From assembly GCA_001587595.1 (NCBI GenBank), contig LNJB01000001.1, forward strand, positions 55,727 to 89,167: a DNA stretch of 33,441 nt, read 5' to 3'. The position numbers were made by a program, and so were the translations under genes. Origin of the DNA: Candidatus Methanofastidiosum methylothiophilum. GTDB taxonomy: Archaea; Methanobacteriota_B; Thermococci; Methanofastidiosales; Methanofastidiosaceae. A model generated the notes under the pieces. That model did no database searches. It had not been told where the DNA came from and worked only from the letters and a program-made list of their open reading frames with translations. Below are positions 8,049-15,037 of this stretch, piece after piece (the stretch's first letter is position 1; each line of letters begins with the position of its first letter).

Positions 8049-8513
8049 CTATTTCGAAATTTTAATTATTTGTGCATTATTCAATTTTTTTAATTCATTA
8101 GTTTGTATCCTAACGAGGGAAAATTCTGACCCTCCCCCGCCATAAACAACATTGTTTTCCATTACCTTAGTATCTATCAAAAAAGTGGCTTGATACCCAA
8201 GTGGAGGCGTTCCACCACAAGGATAGCCTGTTTTTTCGAGCATTTCTTCTGGTGTTGCCACCCTTAGTTTTTCGAGGGATAAAGCTTTCGATATTCTTTT
8301 TGAACTGGCCCTATCATTACCTCTAACTATTGCAACAATTAAAGAATCATTACTATCGATCATACATATACTTTTAATTAAATTAGCGGGGTCAACTTTA
8401 AGATTATCTGCAGCTTCTTTGACAGAATGGCATGACGTATCAAATGTCAGTATTTCTGCACTACTATTATTCTGTTTTAGAAAACTACTCAATCGTTCTT
8501 CATACGCACCCAT
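8049..8513 (-). CDS. YbaK/ProX-type aminoacyl-tRNA deacylase
   Basis: A 154-residue protein of the YbaK/EbsC/ProX family, which removes wrongly attached amino acids from tRNA (for example Cys- or Ala-tRNA(Pro)). Visible features are HSVKEAADNLKVDPANLIKSICM, where the lysine in NLIKS is the conserved catalytic one; IVRGNDRASSKRISKAL; the GYPCGGTPPLGY loop; and NNVVYGGGGSEFSLVRI near the end. The start chosen is MGAYEERL at 8513; an in-frame ATG three codons upstream (8522) and another at 8564 exist. A TATA-like element at 8536-8543 places transcription at about 8514, so a leaderless mRNA starting at 8513 fits best. Family is firm; exact tRNA substrate is not known. Confidence 0.9.
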   Translation of the reverse strand: MGAYEERLSSFLKQNNSSAEILTFDTSCHSVKEAADNLKVDPANLIKSICMIDSNDSLIVAIVRGNDRASSKRISKALSLEKLRVATPEEMLEKTGYPCGGTPPLGYQATFLIDTKVMENNVVYGGGGSEFSLVRIQTNELKKLNNAQIIKISK

Positions 8514-8564
8514 AAAATGCATTTTTAAATTTATTATATATAGCTTATGTTTGATATTGAACAA

Positions 8565-8953
8565 CTATGGAGCTTGCCACACTAATTTTGCTCATCTGAT
8601 CTAATCCTTCCCCTTCACATGTTTAAAAAATGTGGGATTGGTAAAACTATCTTTTTTAAATCAACTATTATTTGTGTTTGCACAAGCTATACTGCATAAA
8701 GCAGTAAGATTTTACGGAGTTTAAACTTTTCACTTCATTTGAATGAGATTATTTAAAAAACTAAAGAATAAGGAGTTCTTGGAATAAATGTGTATCATCG
8801 GTGATCCTTACATTAAGGCAATGGCCTTGACAATAATAATCTCAGCTAAAAAAATTCTGAACAATAATAATTTTATTTTTTAATTTTAAGTTTTCTATAT
8901 TAGTTGTTTTGTTATTAGAAGAAAAACAGCACCGCATTAACTTTATAAAAAAG
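8565..8953. other. Intergenic region with two tiny tandem ORFs
   Basis: No normal gene is visible. On the plus strand a 14-codon frame (8743-8787) is followed without a gap by a 31-codon frame at 8788-8883 whose product begins MCIIGDPYIKAMALTIIIS. That start loosely resembles the 37-residue symporter accessory protein at 24840 (M-x-x-I-x-DP, then a hydrophobic stretch), with no symporter beside it. A small hairpin ACTGC-ATAAA-GCAGT lies at 8691-8705. I see nothing firm here. Confidence 0.25.
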
Positions 8954-9038
8954 TGCGGGGGAAGGGATTTGAACCCCTGGACCCCTGCGGGAATAGATCT
9001 TGAGTCTATCGCCTTTAGCCATGCTCGGCAACCCCCGC
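8954..9038 (-). tRNA. tRNA-Leu (anticodon CAA)
   Basis: A complete 85-nt type II tRNA on the minus strand. The acceptor stem GCGGGGG pairs perfectly with CCCCCGC and is followed by discriminator A at 8954. The anticodon stem ATAGA/TCTAT closes the loop CTCAAGA, so the anticodon is CAA. There is a long variable arm (typical of Leu and Ser), and a T arm with loop TTCAAAT. CCA is not encoded. A run of six T follows the 3' end (minus strand) and would end transcription. Confidence 0.97.
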
Positions 9039-9060
9039 GTAATGGAAAGTTGATTATGGG

Positions 9061-9075
9061 GGTATAAAAAGGTTT
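9061..9075 (-). promoter_or_regulatory. BRE/TATA promoter of tRNA-Leu
   Basis: Minus-strand AAACC (BRE, 9071-9075) and TTTTTATACC (9061-9070) are centred about 28 nt upstream of the tRNA 5' end. The BRE begins within one nt of the stop codon of the upstream phosphatidyltransferase gene. Confidence 0.7.
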
Positions 9076-9633
9076 CTAAGTCTTAGTTAGATTTTTTGAG
9101 ATGTAATAAAATCTTGTAAGGACAGTAATATAAACAACGATAAGTAGCACATAAAGCCCTAACTCTAAATTGATAAAGGAAAACACAAATATTATTAGTA
9201 TCCTCTCTGCCCTCTCCCCAATTCCTATACCCATCACTTTTACTCCAAGAGCCTCTCCTTTAGCACGCATATAGCTTATTAGATAGGCCCCTATCATTAT
9301 AATAAAGCAAATGGTAAGATCATATGACAATCCAATTCCTAAAAGTACAATTCCATCTCCTATCCTGTCAAATGTCGAGTCTAAAAAGCCACCTAAAATT
9401 GTTGTTCTATTGGTATACTTTGCAACTGAACCATCAACTAGATCAAAAAATCCTGATAAGGCAAGTATAATTGCACCAATATGTGCTAGACCCAGATAAT
9501 AATAATACCCTGAAAAGAATACAACAATTAAACTGATAGTAGTTATAATATTTGGTGGGAGAAAACTAAAAATCCGCCCTATTAAATTAACAATTGAGAT
9601 AAATGACTTATTCTTACGGATGTCATTGAGCAT
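9076..9633 (-). CDS. CDP-alcohol phosphatidyltransferase (probable archaetidylinositol phosphate synthase)
   Basis: A 185-residue integral membrane enzyme with about five hydrophobic helices, joining a CDP-activated archaeal lipid to an alcohol headgroup. The family motif D-x2-D-G-x2-A-[RK]-x8-G-x3-D-x3-D is complete: D64, D67, G68, A71, K72, G81, D85, D89. K72 replaces the more common arginine. The later segments YLISYMRAKGEALGVKV and IGERAERILI match the archaeal inositol-phosphate-type subgroup, but the substrate is inferred. No Shine-Dalgarno sequence is seen; a TATA-like TTTAAATA near 9653-9660 fits a leaderless mRNA. Repeat copy A begins directly upstream of this promoter, and the tRNA-Leu gene lies just downstream on the same strand. 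Confidence 0.88.
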   Translation of the reverse strand: MLNDIRKNKSFISIVNLIGRIFSFLPPNIITTISLIVVFFSGYYYYLGLAHIGAIILALSGFFDLVDGSVAKYTNRTTILGGFLDSTFDRIGDGIVLLGIGLSYDLTICFIIMIGAYLISYMRAKGEALGVKVMGIGIGERAERILIIFVFSFINLELGLYVLLIVVYITVLTRFYYISKNLTKT

Positions 9634-9658
9634 GCCATTTGGATAAATTAAGCATATT

Positions 9659-9907
9659 TAAACCTTTTTTATCTATAGTGCTTTGTTGCATGATTTCAGC
9701 CAAACAATATCATCCCTAATCTGTTCCTTCTTATACACTTACTGTTGCAGCTTGTCATAGGGTTTTGGACCATATTTTTGTTTATTTGAGTTCCGCTCTT
9801 TATCTCAAAAAGCGTTTAATAATCAAAAAAATGCAATACAGCTCCATATTGAAATATTTTTCATTTATGGTGCCACTTGTTTAGCACTATGGAATTAGAA
9901 GAGTTTA
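9659..9907. repeat. Diverged repeat, copy A (relic of a mobile element?)
   Basis: This gene-free stretch aligns along its whole length with 21157-21401. Shared blocks include TTGTTRCATGATTT, AGCCAAACAA, TTGCTTGTCATAG-like, and TCAAAAATGCAATA-type sequence, in the same order. Its ends form an imperfect inverted repeat (9659-9682 against 9883-9907, about 18 of 25 positions, with ATAGTGCT and TAAAC exact). On the minus strand both copies can encode VWLKSCNK near the left end, followed by a stop close to the terminal repeat. This suggests the C-terminus of a lost transposase, but the family is not recognised. Confidence 0.6.
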
Positions 9908-9944
9908 ATTTCTTGTAATATAATTATTCGACCATATCTTGTCT

Positions 9945-11126
9945 TTAACCTACTTTTATAGGTACAATCATTGTTGATATTATAAATAGGATTATTGCAA
10001 TTCCAACCATAATCCAATGCTTTTCATCCAAAGGGGTTATCTCATTCATCGAGCCAGGATGCCCCCTATATGCTAAATAAAGTCCAATTATCCCCCAAAG
10101 ACTCCAACCTGCCCATGTGAATATCCCAATGAAAAAAAGAGATATTGCAACAATAAATGAGAGATACCTGTGGTATATGGGTCCTAGTACTGCTCTCGCA
10201 ATGTGGCCTCCATCAAGTTGGCCCATTGGGATTAAATTCAACATAGTTACAAAAATACCGGCCCACCCAGCAAATGCAACTGGATGAAGGTATAGAGAAT
10301 ATCCTTCGGCCACATTTACAATTGAATTTGCGATTAATTGAAATATGAGTGGCTCTCCCAAAAACAATGAACTTTCGCCAAAAACTGTAATCGGAACAAT
10401 TGGTGAAAGCATGACCCCCACAATTGTTATTGGTATGGCCACCAATATACCTGCAAGTGGGCCCGAAAGACCTAATTCAATTGCACTATTTTTGTCTGGA
10501 ATAAATGATCTTATGTTTATTACTGCCCCCATTGTACCTAGTATAAAAGGTGCGGGTATGAAATAGGGTAATGTTGCATCAACACCATTTTTTCTTGCAA
10601 TAAGGTAGTGCCCCATTTCATGTGTTCCCAAAATTAGCATTATAGAAAAAGAAAAAGTTATGGCACCAACCCAGGGATTTGTTATAAATCCATACTCAAT
10701 ATGTGGTACAGCCATAAAATATCCCGCAATAGTAGTTGAAATAATTGTTAATAAAAATAAAATCAGATTTTTCTTATATGAGAACCCTTTTTTTGGTGGG
10801 GAAGATCTAAGTATTACAAACAGTTTTTCTTTTTCTCTTCGTATAAACGGGTAAAAGTTGATCTTCTCGAAGGAAGATATTACTTCTTCAGGGGTTTTAT
10901 AAAGCTCATCTATATCAAAAAAGACAGAGTAATTATCTGTTTTAATATTTCTATAAACAAAATTCTGATTTGCAACATTAATTATCTCTTGTAATTGTGT
11001 GGGTAGATCATTTTTTTCCTGAGCTATAACTATTGATTGGCATGATGGACATCTATCATAACTCTTTTCTTCCGCCAGTAGATACTCTTTAAATCCACAT
11101 CTCTCACACTCTAAGACTTTTACCAT
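9945..11126 (-). CDS. Site-2 protease family intramembrane metalloprotease (M50) with zinc ribbon
   Basis: A 393-residue membrane protease. Residues 1-35 form a zinc ribbon (C7, C10, C26, C29), followed by a soluble region to about 118 and then six to eight membrane helices. The zinc-binding HEMGH is at 169-173 inside a helix, and the third ligand motif QLDGGH at 303-308; between them lies the long GTMGAVINIRSFIPDK insertion with GLSGPLAG. This layout, including the cytosolic N-terminal part, matches archaeal homologues of plant EGY1. Such enzymes cut membrane-embedded substrates in regulated proteolysis; the substrate is unknown. The gene is head to head with the NAD(P)HX repair gene; only 86 nt separate the two chosen starts, so their promoters must overlap. 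Confidence 0.93.
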   Translation of the reverse strand: MVKVLECERCGFKEYLLAEEKSYDRCPSCQSIVIAQEKNDLPTQLQEIINVANQNFVYRNIKTDNYSVFFDIDELYKTPEEVISSFEKINFYPFIRREKEKLFVILRSSPPKKGFSYKKNLILFLLTIISTTIAGYFMAVPHIEYGFITNPWVGAITFSFSIMLILGTHEMGHYLIARKNGVDATLPYFIPAPFILGTMGAVINIRSFIPDKNSAIELGLSGPLAGILVAIPITIVGVMLSPIVPITVFGESSLFLGEPLIFQLIANSIVNVAEGYSLYLHPVAFAGWAGIFVTMLNLIPMGQLDGGHIARAVLGPIYHRYLSFIVAISLFFIGIFTWAGWSLWGIIGLYLAYRGHPGSMNEITPLDEKHWIMVGIAIILFIISTMIVPIKVG

Positions 11127-11212
11127 AAGGAATGCTTATTCAGATAATATATAAAATTACCCCAATATGCAAAAACTTATTTATTCAAGTTCTTAAGTTA
11201 CTATGGGATAAC

Positions 11213-12598
11213 ATGGACACATACATAATTGATTCAAATTGTAAGTATTATGGTCTTGATACCGATATTCTTATGGAAAATTCAGGGAGGGGGGTGGCAT
11301 CAGAAATTGAGAAACGATTTGGAACAAAAAACAAAATAGCTATTTTCTGTGGGCTTGGTAATAATGGGGGAGATGGATTTGTTTGTGCGAGATATTTGTC
11401 TAAAGAGAATAGAGTTACAGTATACTTAATTGGAGATCCAGTAGACATTAAAGAAGGAGCTGCACGTTTAAACTGGAATCTACTTACACACTTAAATATT
11501 GAAAAGATACTACTTAAAGACTCTTCAGATATAGAAAAAATAAGATCGGATTTTGAAATTTATGTTGATGCTATTTTTGGTGTTGGAGTCAAAGGAACAC
11601 TTAGGCGCCCATTTTCTGATGTTATCAACAGAATAAACGAGATCAATGGAATTAAAGTATCAATTGATGTGAGCTCTCCATATTTTATATCAAATGTTGT
11701 TATATCTCTGCACACACCAAAAGAAGGAGCTACAGCGGTAATTGATATAGGGATACCAAAAGAATTCAATAACTTTACTGGCCCTGGATATGTAAATAAG
11801 CTTAATTTTAGGGCAAGCGATTCCCACAAGGGGGATAACGGTAGAGTACTAATAATTGGTGGATCGGATGAATACCATGGGGCGCCAATATATTCCTCTA
11901 TTGCAGCATCGTATTTGTCAGATTTAGTATACGTTGTATCGCCGAACAAATGTGCCAAAATAATAAAGTCTTATTCTCCTGATTACATAGTTTATTCTAC
12001 TGAAAAAAGGAATTTTGTTTTAGAAGATGTTGAATACCTAAAGGCTCTTTCTGAAAAAGCAGATTCAATACTCGTAGGTGTTGGCATGGGACGATGTAAG
12101 GAAACTATTGAAACTGTTATAGAGTTTATGAAAAGTATCACTTGTAAGAAGATTGTAATAGATGCAGACGGGCTTTTTGCTGTTAAAGGAAATCTCGAAA
12201 TCTTAAAGAAAAACGATGTATGTATAACGCCCCACCTCTCTGAATACAGATTGTTGTTTGGCGAGCATTTAACTGAAGAAAATATATTAATTAACTCTGA
12301 AAAATATAATATTAAAATAGTGGCTAAAGGCGAAATAGATTTAATCTCTGATGGAAAAAGAATCATTAAAAACTTTACTGGAAACGCTGGTATGACTACA
12401 GGTGGAACTGGAGATATTTTATCAGGATTAATAACTGCTTTTTCTAATAAAGGTACAATACTAGAAGCTGCATGTGCAGGGACATTCTTAAATGGCATAG
12501 CAGGAGATATAACATCTGAAGAAATGGGTATGAATTTTAGAAGCTCTGATATGCTTCAAAGAATACCGGAGGCTTTGAAGTTCTGTAGAAAATATTAG
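11213..12598 (+). CDS. nnr: Bifunctional NAD(P)H-hydrate epimerase / ADP-dependent dehydratase
   Basis: A 461-residue two-domain enzyme that repairs hydrated NADH and NADPH. The N-terminal epimerase (YjeF_N) shows GLGNNGGDGFVCARYL and VDAIFGVGVKGTLRRPF. The C-terminal dehydratase, a ribokinase-like carbohydrate kinase fold, has KGDNGRVLIIGGSDEYHGAP, VIDADGL, TPHLSE and the ATP/ADP site NAGMTTGGTGDILSGLI. In the epimerase the usual D-[VI]-PSG-x-x-x-x-TG loop is shortened to DVSSPYFISNVVISLHTPKEG, which may change cation binding. ATG at 11213 is preferred over an upstream in-frame ATG at 11132: homology begins at MDTYIIDSN, and a TATA-like AACTTATTTA at about 11174 predicts a nearly leaderless transcript. 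Confidence 0.93.
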   Translation: MDTYIIDSNCKYYGLDTDILMENSGRGVASEIEKRFGTKNKIAIFCGLGNNGGDGFVCARYLSKENRVTVYLIGDPVDIKEGAARLNWNLLTHLNIEKILLKDSSDIEKIRSDFEIYVDAIFGVGVKGTLRRPFSDVINRINEINGIKVSIDVSSPYFISNVVISLHTPKEGATAVIDIGIPKEFNNFTGPGYVNKLNFRASDSHKGDNGRVLIIGGSDEYHGAPIYSSIAASYLSDLVYVVSPNKCAKIIKSYSPDYIVYSTEKRNFVLEDVEYLKALSEKADSILVGVGMGRCKETIETVIEFMKSITCKKIVIDADGLFAVKGNLEILKKNDVCITPHLSEYRLLFGEHLTEENILINSEKYNIKIVAKGEIDLISDGKRIIKNFTGNAGMTTGGTGDILSGLITAFSNKGTILEAACAGTFLNGIAGDITSEEMGMNFRSSDMLQRIPEALKFCRKY

Positions 12599-12642
12599 AA
12601 AAATTTTAATTGACTTCAGCTCCGTCCTTCTTATAGTATAAT

Positions 12643-13158
12643 TTATTTTTTTAATTCATTTTTAATATAATTGACTATTGCTTTAGCCCAAAGTTGCGCC
12701 GCATCTGGTCCATTTGCAGTTATTATGTTCCCATCTATTACAACATCTTTGCTATCGAAGATAACGCTTTCTTTATCGAAGATATCTTTATCTCCCCATA
12801 CAGTCGCTTTTTTATTTTTTAATGCCCCAGCTCTGGCCATAATATTTGGCGCATAGCATATTCCTCCTAAGAGAGGTATCTTTCTTAAGGCATCTTTTAT
12901 ATAGCTATGAAGTATCTTGTCATCGGCAAGACTAAACGTTCCTGGACCACCTACTAAGAGAAAAGCATCATAATCGTCTATTTTGATTTCATCTATTCCT
13001 TTTACTTCAATTATTTTTCCAAATTTGCTCAAAGCAGTTCCACTATTATGAGAAACTACCGTAACACTATACTTATTTTCCTCAAACAATGATTTTGGGA
13101 TAAAAAGCTCCTCATCCCTAAATCCTTCTTGTGCAACCCACATCAAAATACAAATCAT
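12643..13158 (-). CDS. DJ-1/PfpI family protein
   Basis: A 171-residue class I glutamine amidotransferase-like protein of the DJ-1/PfpI superfamily. The nucleophile elbow GGICYAPNIMARAG carries the conserved cysteine C101, and E16 in GFRDEELF is the acidic partner seen in this family. LLVGGPGTFSLADD is the conserved strand-loop. Members act as chaperones, glyoxalases or deglycases, or hydrolases; the exact activity cannot be told here. It is preceded on the same strand by the DsrE-like gene, with 19 nt between them, so the two form an operon. GGGGGAT just upstream serves as ribosome binding site. It converges with the NAD(P)HX repair gene. Confidence 0.9.
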   Translation of the reverse strand: MICILMWVAQEGFRDEELFIPKSLFEENKYSVTVVSHNSGTALSKFGKIIEVKGIDEIKIDDYDAFLLVGGPGTFSLADDKILHSYIKDALRKIPLLGGICYAPNIMARAGALKNKKATVWGDKDIFDKESVIFDSKDVVIDGNIITANGPDAAQLWAKAIVNYIKNELKK

Positions 13159-13177
13159 ATTATCCCCCGAATATAAA

Positions 13178-13543
13178 TTATATTGATATTATATCGTACC
13201 CTTCTTCCATATACTTTGCCATGCTAGGATGGCCAAATAATTCATCACAAAGAGCTAAGCCTTGTTCCTCTGCTTCTCCAATAGTTCCACTTTTTGTTGC
13301 ACATGCCTTACAAACACAGCTTATTAATCCTTCTTCTTTTGCTTTTGTGTAATAATAATGAAGTGGATTATTAGCTTCATTTAGTTTTCCAATAAGACTT
13401 GTAGCAGAGCCTTCGATAATAAGTTTTACATCATAACCCTTTGCATGAAACTCAAGTGTATTTATCAGTGCATGTATTACACACATTGGATCCCCATTAA
13501 ACGCAAATATTGCTACTTTTCTTTGCATCCAAAATTCTACCAT
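13178..13543 (-). CDS. DsrE-like family protein
   Basis: A 121-residue small protein with a DsrE/DsrF-like fold: first strand RKVAIFAFNGDPMCVIHALINTLEF, second strand YDVKLIIEGSAT, a middle segment LHYYYTKAKEEGLI, and then a cysteine cluster SCVCKACA in the position where DsrE-type sulfurtransferases place the active cysteine. The end, CDELFGHPSMAKYMEEGYDIISI, is typical of this archaeal group. It might handle sulfane sulfur, which is inferred. Several ATGs lie at the start; the ATG at 13543 is chosen because GGTGAT ends 3 nt before it, the same arrangement as at the thermosome. It is the first gene of an operon with the DJ-1 gene. Confidence 0.82.
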   Translation of the reverse strand: MVEFWMQRKVAIFAFNGDPMCVIHALINTLEFHAKGYDVKLIIEGSATSLIGKLNEANNPLHYYYTKAKEEGLISCVCKACATKSGTIGEAEEQGLALCDELFGHPSMAKYMEEGYDIISI

Positions 13544-13577
13544 CATATCACCTTTAATTAATATACTGGGATATACC

Positions 13578-13606
13578 AAATATAAATTTTGCCTTAACTA
13601 ACTACT
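13578..13606 (-). promoter_or_regulatory. Promoter of the DsrE/DJ-1 operon with TTAACTAACT motif
   Basis: A minus-strand TATA box ATTTATATTT lies at 13578-13587, about 35-45 nt before the chosen start. Directly upstream of it, 13594-13603 reads TTAACTAACT (plus strand), related to ACTAAC motifs near the neighbouring HTH regulator's promoter. Confidence 0.45.
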
Positions 13607-13766
13607 GTAATTATCATATTTTTTGATTATATTGGTATAGAAATCACTTCAAATGGCAAATAAAGGGATACAGTGCTAACTTAAAGGAAAAACAAGATTA
13701 TGGAAAAATATAAATGTGTTTTAAAAAAATTATGAAAAAAGAAAAGATTAAAAATCTTTTCTTAAA

Positions 13767-14000
13767 TTAATTTCCTCTACCCTTATAACGTATCTTTTTT
13801 AAGGGCCCTTCGTAATAAATTTCTACTTCTTCATTTAGGTATTCGTAAAGATACCTTTCAACAGTACTTCTTGGTATGTCTGTATCGTTAACAAGTTCCT
13901 GAATGAAGTAATCCCTTCCGCTATTTAGTTTTTGTTTTAGAAGAACCCTTAATTCATTGATACGTTTTTCTCTAGTTTCAAATTGTCTTCTCCATCCCAT
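13767..14000 (-). CDS. Small HTH DNA-binding protein
   Basis: A 77-residue basic protein. After a charged N-terminal helix (RREKRINELRVLLKQKL-like), residues about 29-57 form a helix-turn-helix, with YFIQELVNDTDIPRSTVERYLYEYL as turn and recognition helix. A short strand pair (VEIYYEGPLKKIRYKG) completes a winged-helix fold. No sensor domain is visible, so it may bind DNA alone or respond through a partner. The start has AAAGGTGA 7 nt upstream. It lies divergent to the NifX/MinD operon and beside the DsrE/DJ-1 operon, making both candidate targets. Its own promoter carries a dyad that flanks the TATA box, which suggests autoregulation. Confidence 0.85.
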   Translation of the reverse strand: MGWRRQFETREKRINELRVLLKQKLNSGRDYFIQELVNDTDIPRSTVERYLYEYLNEEVEIYYEGPLKKIRYKGRGN

Positions 14001-14036
14001 ATTTTTTCACCTTTTAGTGCTAACTACCATCACTCA

Positions 14037-14100
14037 AATGTTAGTTATTAATATTGATAATCATTAGTATATAAATCTTTTGGTTATATAGACTAACATT
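14037..14100 (-). promoter_or_regulatory. HTH gene promoter flanked by a 9-bp inverted repeat
   Basis: The minus-strand TATA box TTTATATA lies at 14068-14075. AATGTTAGT at 14037-14045 and its exact complement ACTAACATT at 14092-14100 flank it symmetrically: one copy sits near the predicted transcript start, the other just upstream of the BRE. Another ACTAAC-like block (GCTAACTACC) lies at about 14019-14028. The geometry fits an operator for a repressor, probably the HTH protein itself. Confidence 0.5.
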
Positions 14101-14192
14101 AATGTCATTAATATATCAAATGGTGTTATATATAAGTAAAATATTGGATTTCATTAATTTAAATTAGTTAATTATATCAAAAATAAGGTCAA

Positions 14193-14235
14193 CCGAAATA
14201 TTTATATAACAATGAATATATATTCGTTTGGTGAG
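14193..14235 (+). promoter_or_regulatory. Promoter and RBS of the NifX/MinD operon
   Basis: A BRE CCGAAA at 14193-14198 runs into TATA box TATTTATATAA (14199-14209). A transcript start near 14229 leaves only about 10 nt of leader holding GGTGAG (14230-14235), which favours the ATG at 14240 as start. TTAGTTAA at 14164-14171, the complement of TTAACTAA in the DsrE promoter, lies upstream. Confidence 0.65.
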
Positions 14236-14239
14236 TAAA

Positions 14240-14509
14240 ATGTGGGGAAGAACATTACCTAGGGGATTTCGCACATATCGCGGAAGAAATCTATACTACC
14301 CAGAATACAGAATTGCAGGTCTAGGAAGGGGCCGAGGTGGTCTTGGAAGAGGGCTATGTGCATATCTGGTAGGATCTGAGTTTTTTAAAGAGGGAATAAT
14401 TTCCAAAGAAGAAGAGAAAAAAATTCTTGTGGATAACATAGATCTCTTAAAGAAAGAGATTCAGCAGTTAGAAGCAAGATTAAATAAAATTTCAGAAGAA
14501 GTTGAGTAA
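14240..14509 (+). CDS. DUF5320-like small Gly/Arg-rich protein with coiled coil
   Basis: An 89-residue protein. Residues 1-40 are rich in Gly, Arg and Tyr (for example GLGRGRGGLGRGLCAYL), and residues 50-89 form a charged coiled coil (EEEKKILVDNIDLLKKEIQQLEARL). This layout is typical of the DUF5320 family, which is regularly encoded beside NifX-type and MinD-ferredoxin genes in anaerobes. The usual GPMTGRG-type start is not present here, so membership is by architecture. The ATG at 14240 is preferred to an upstream in-frame TTG at 14228 because GGTGAG lies at the right distance. It is the first gene of a six-gene operon; the next ATG follows its stop without a gap. Confidence 0.78.
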   Translation: MWGRTLPRGFRTYRGRNLYYPEYRIAGLGRGRGGLGRGLCAYLVGSEFFKEGIISKEEEKKILVDNIDLLKKEIQQLEARLNKISEEVE

Positions 14510-14662
14510 ATGGCGGGATATCGCTATGGTAGGGGCCCAGAGGGAGAGTGTATCTGCACTAAATGCGGGCATAAAGAGCCGCATGTGAGAGGAATTCCGT
14601 GCTTGGACAAAAAATGCCCTAAGTGTGGGTCCACAATGATAAGAGACTTGCAGGGATTATAA
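14510..14662 (+). CDS. 50-residue zinc-ribbon/rubredoxin-like protein
   Basis: A short gene read directly from the sequence. ATG at 14510 follows the previous stop immediately, and TAA at 14660-14662 overlaps the next ATG by one base (TAATG). The product has a CIC-x2-C pattern (C14, C16, C19), C31, and a final CPKCG knuckle (C36, C39), giving two metal-binding knuckles. The middle reads HKEPHVRGIPC. This composition matches small zinc-ribbon or rubredoxin-like proteins that accompany DUF5320 and NifX-type genes in anaerobic archaea and bacteria. The tight coupling on both sides makes translation very likely. It may carry iron or zinc; a role in metal-cluster handling is inferred. Confidence 0.85.
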   Translation: MAGYRYGRGPEGECICTKCGHKEPHVRGIPCLDKKCPKCGSTMIRDLQGL

Positions 14663-15030
14663 TGAAAGTAGCTATATCTTCAACAGGAACGGAAATAGAC
14701 TCGGAAGTAGATCAAAGATTTGGAAGATGTAATTATTTTTTAATTTTTGATGATAAAACAAATAATCTTGAAGTATTTCCAAATCCATCTGCATCTACTT
14801 CAAATGGATCTGGCATAGAGACTGCTAAAAATTTAACTAAGAAAGGAATTAAGGCAATAATATGTGGAAACATAGGCCCAAATGCATTTCAAGTTTTAGA
14901 TGCAGAGGGGATAGATATTGTAAATGGATTCAAAGGAACTGTAAGAGAAGCCATTAAAAATTTTAAAGAAGGCAATTACTCTAAAGCTTCTTCACCTAAC
15001 GTCAGAACACATTCAGGTATAATGAGGTGA
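14662..15030 (+). CDS. NifX/NifB/NafY-type iron-molybdenum cofactor-binding domain protein (first)
   Basis: A 122-residue single-domain protein of the dinitrogenase iron-molybdenum cofactor-binding family. Landmarks are MKVAISSTGTEIDSEVDQRFGRCNYFLIFD, in which DQRFGRC is the family signature, then GSGIETAKNLTKKGIKAIICGNIGPNAFQVLDAEGIDIVNGFKGTVREAI. Relatives bind FeMo-co or smaller iron-sulfur fragments. Stand-alone versions occur in many organisms without nitrogenase and their role is unsettled. No nif structural gene is in the window. The start is the ATG that overlaps the previous stop by one base; an upstream in-frame ATG at 14623 lies inside the zinc-ribbon gene and is rejected. Confidence 0.9.
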   Translation: MKVAISSTGTEIDSEVDQRFGRCNYFLIFDDKTNNLEVFPNPSASTSNGSGIETAKNLTKKGIKAIICGNIGPNAFQVLDAEGIDIVNGFKGTVREAIKNFKEGNYSKASSPNVRTHSGIMR

Positions 15031-15037
15031 TGATTAA

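Noticed and set aside
11132-11212. Upstream start of the NAD(P)HX repair enzyme
   Set aside because: The extra 27 residues are not part of the family, and the segment contains the TATA-like sequence for the ATG at 11213.
14623-14661. N-terminal extension of the first NifX-type protein
   Set aside because: It lies inside the zinc-ribbon gene; family homology starts at the ATG at 14662, which overlaps the previous stop.
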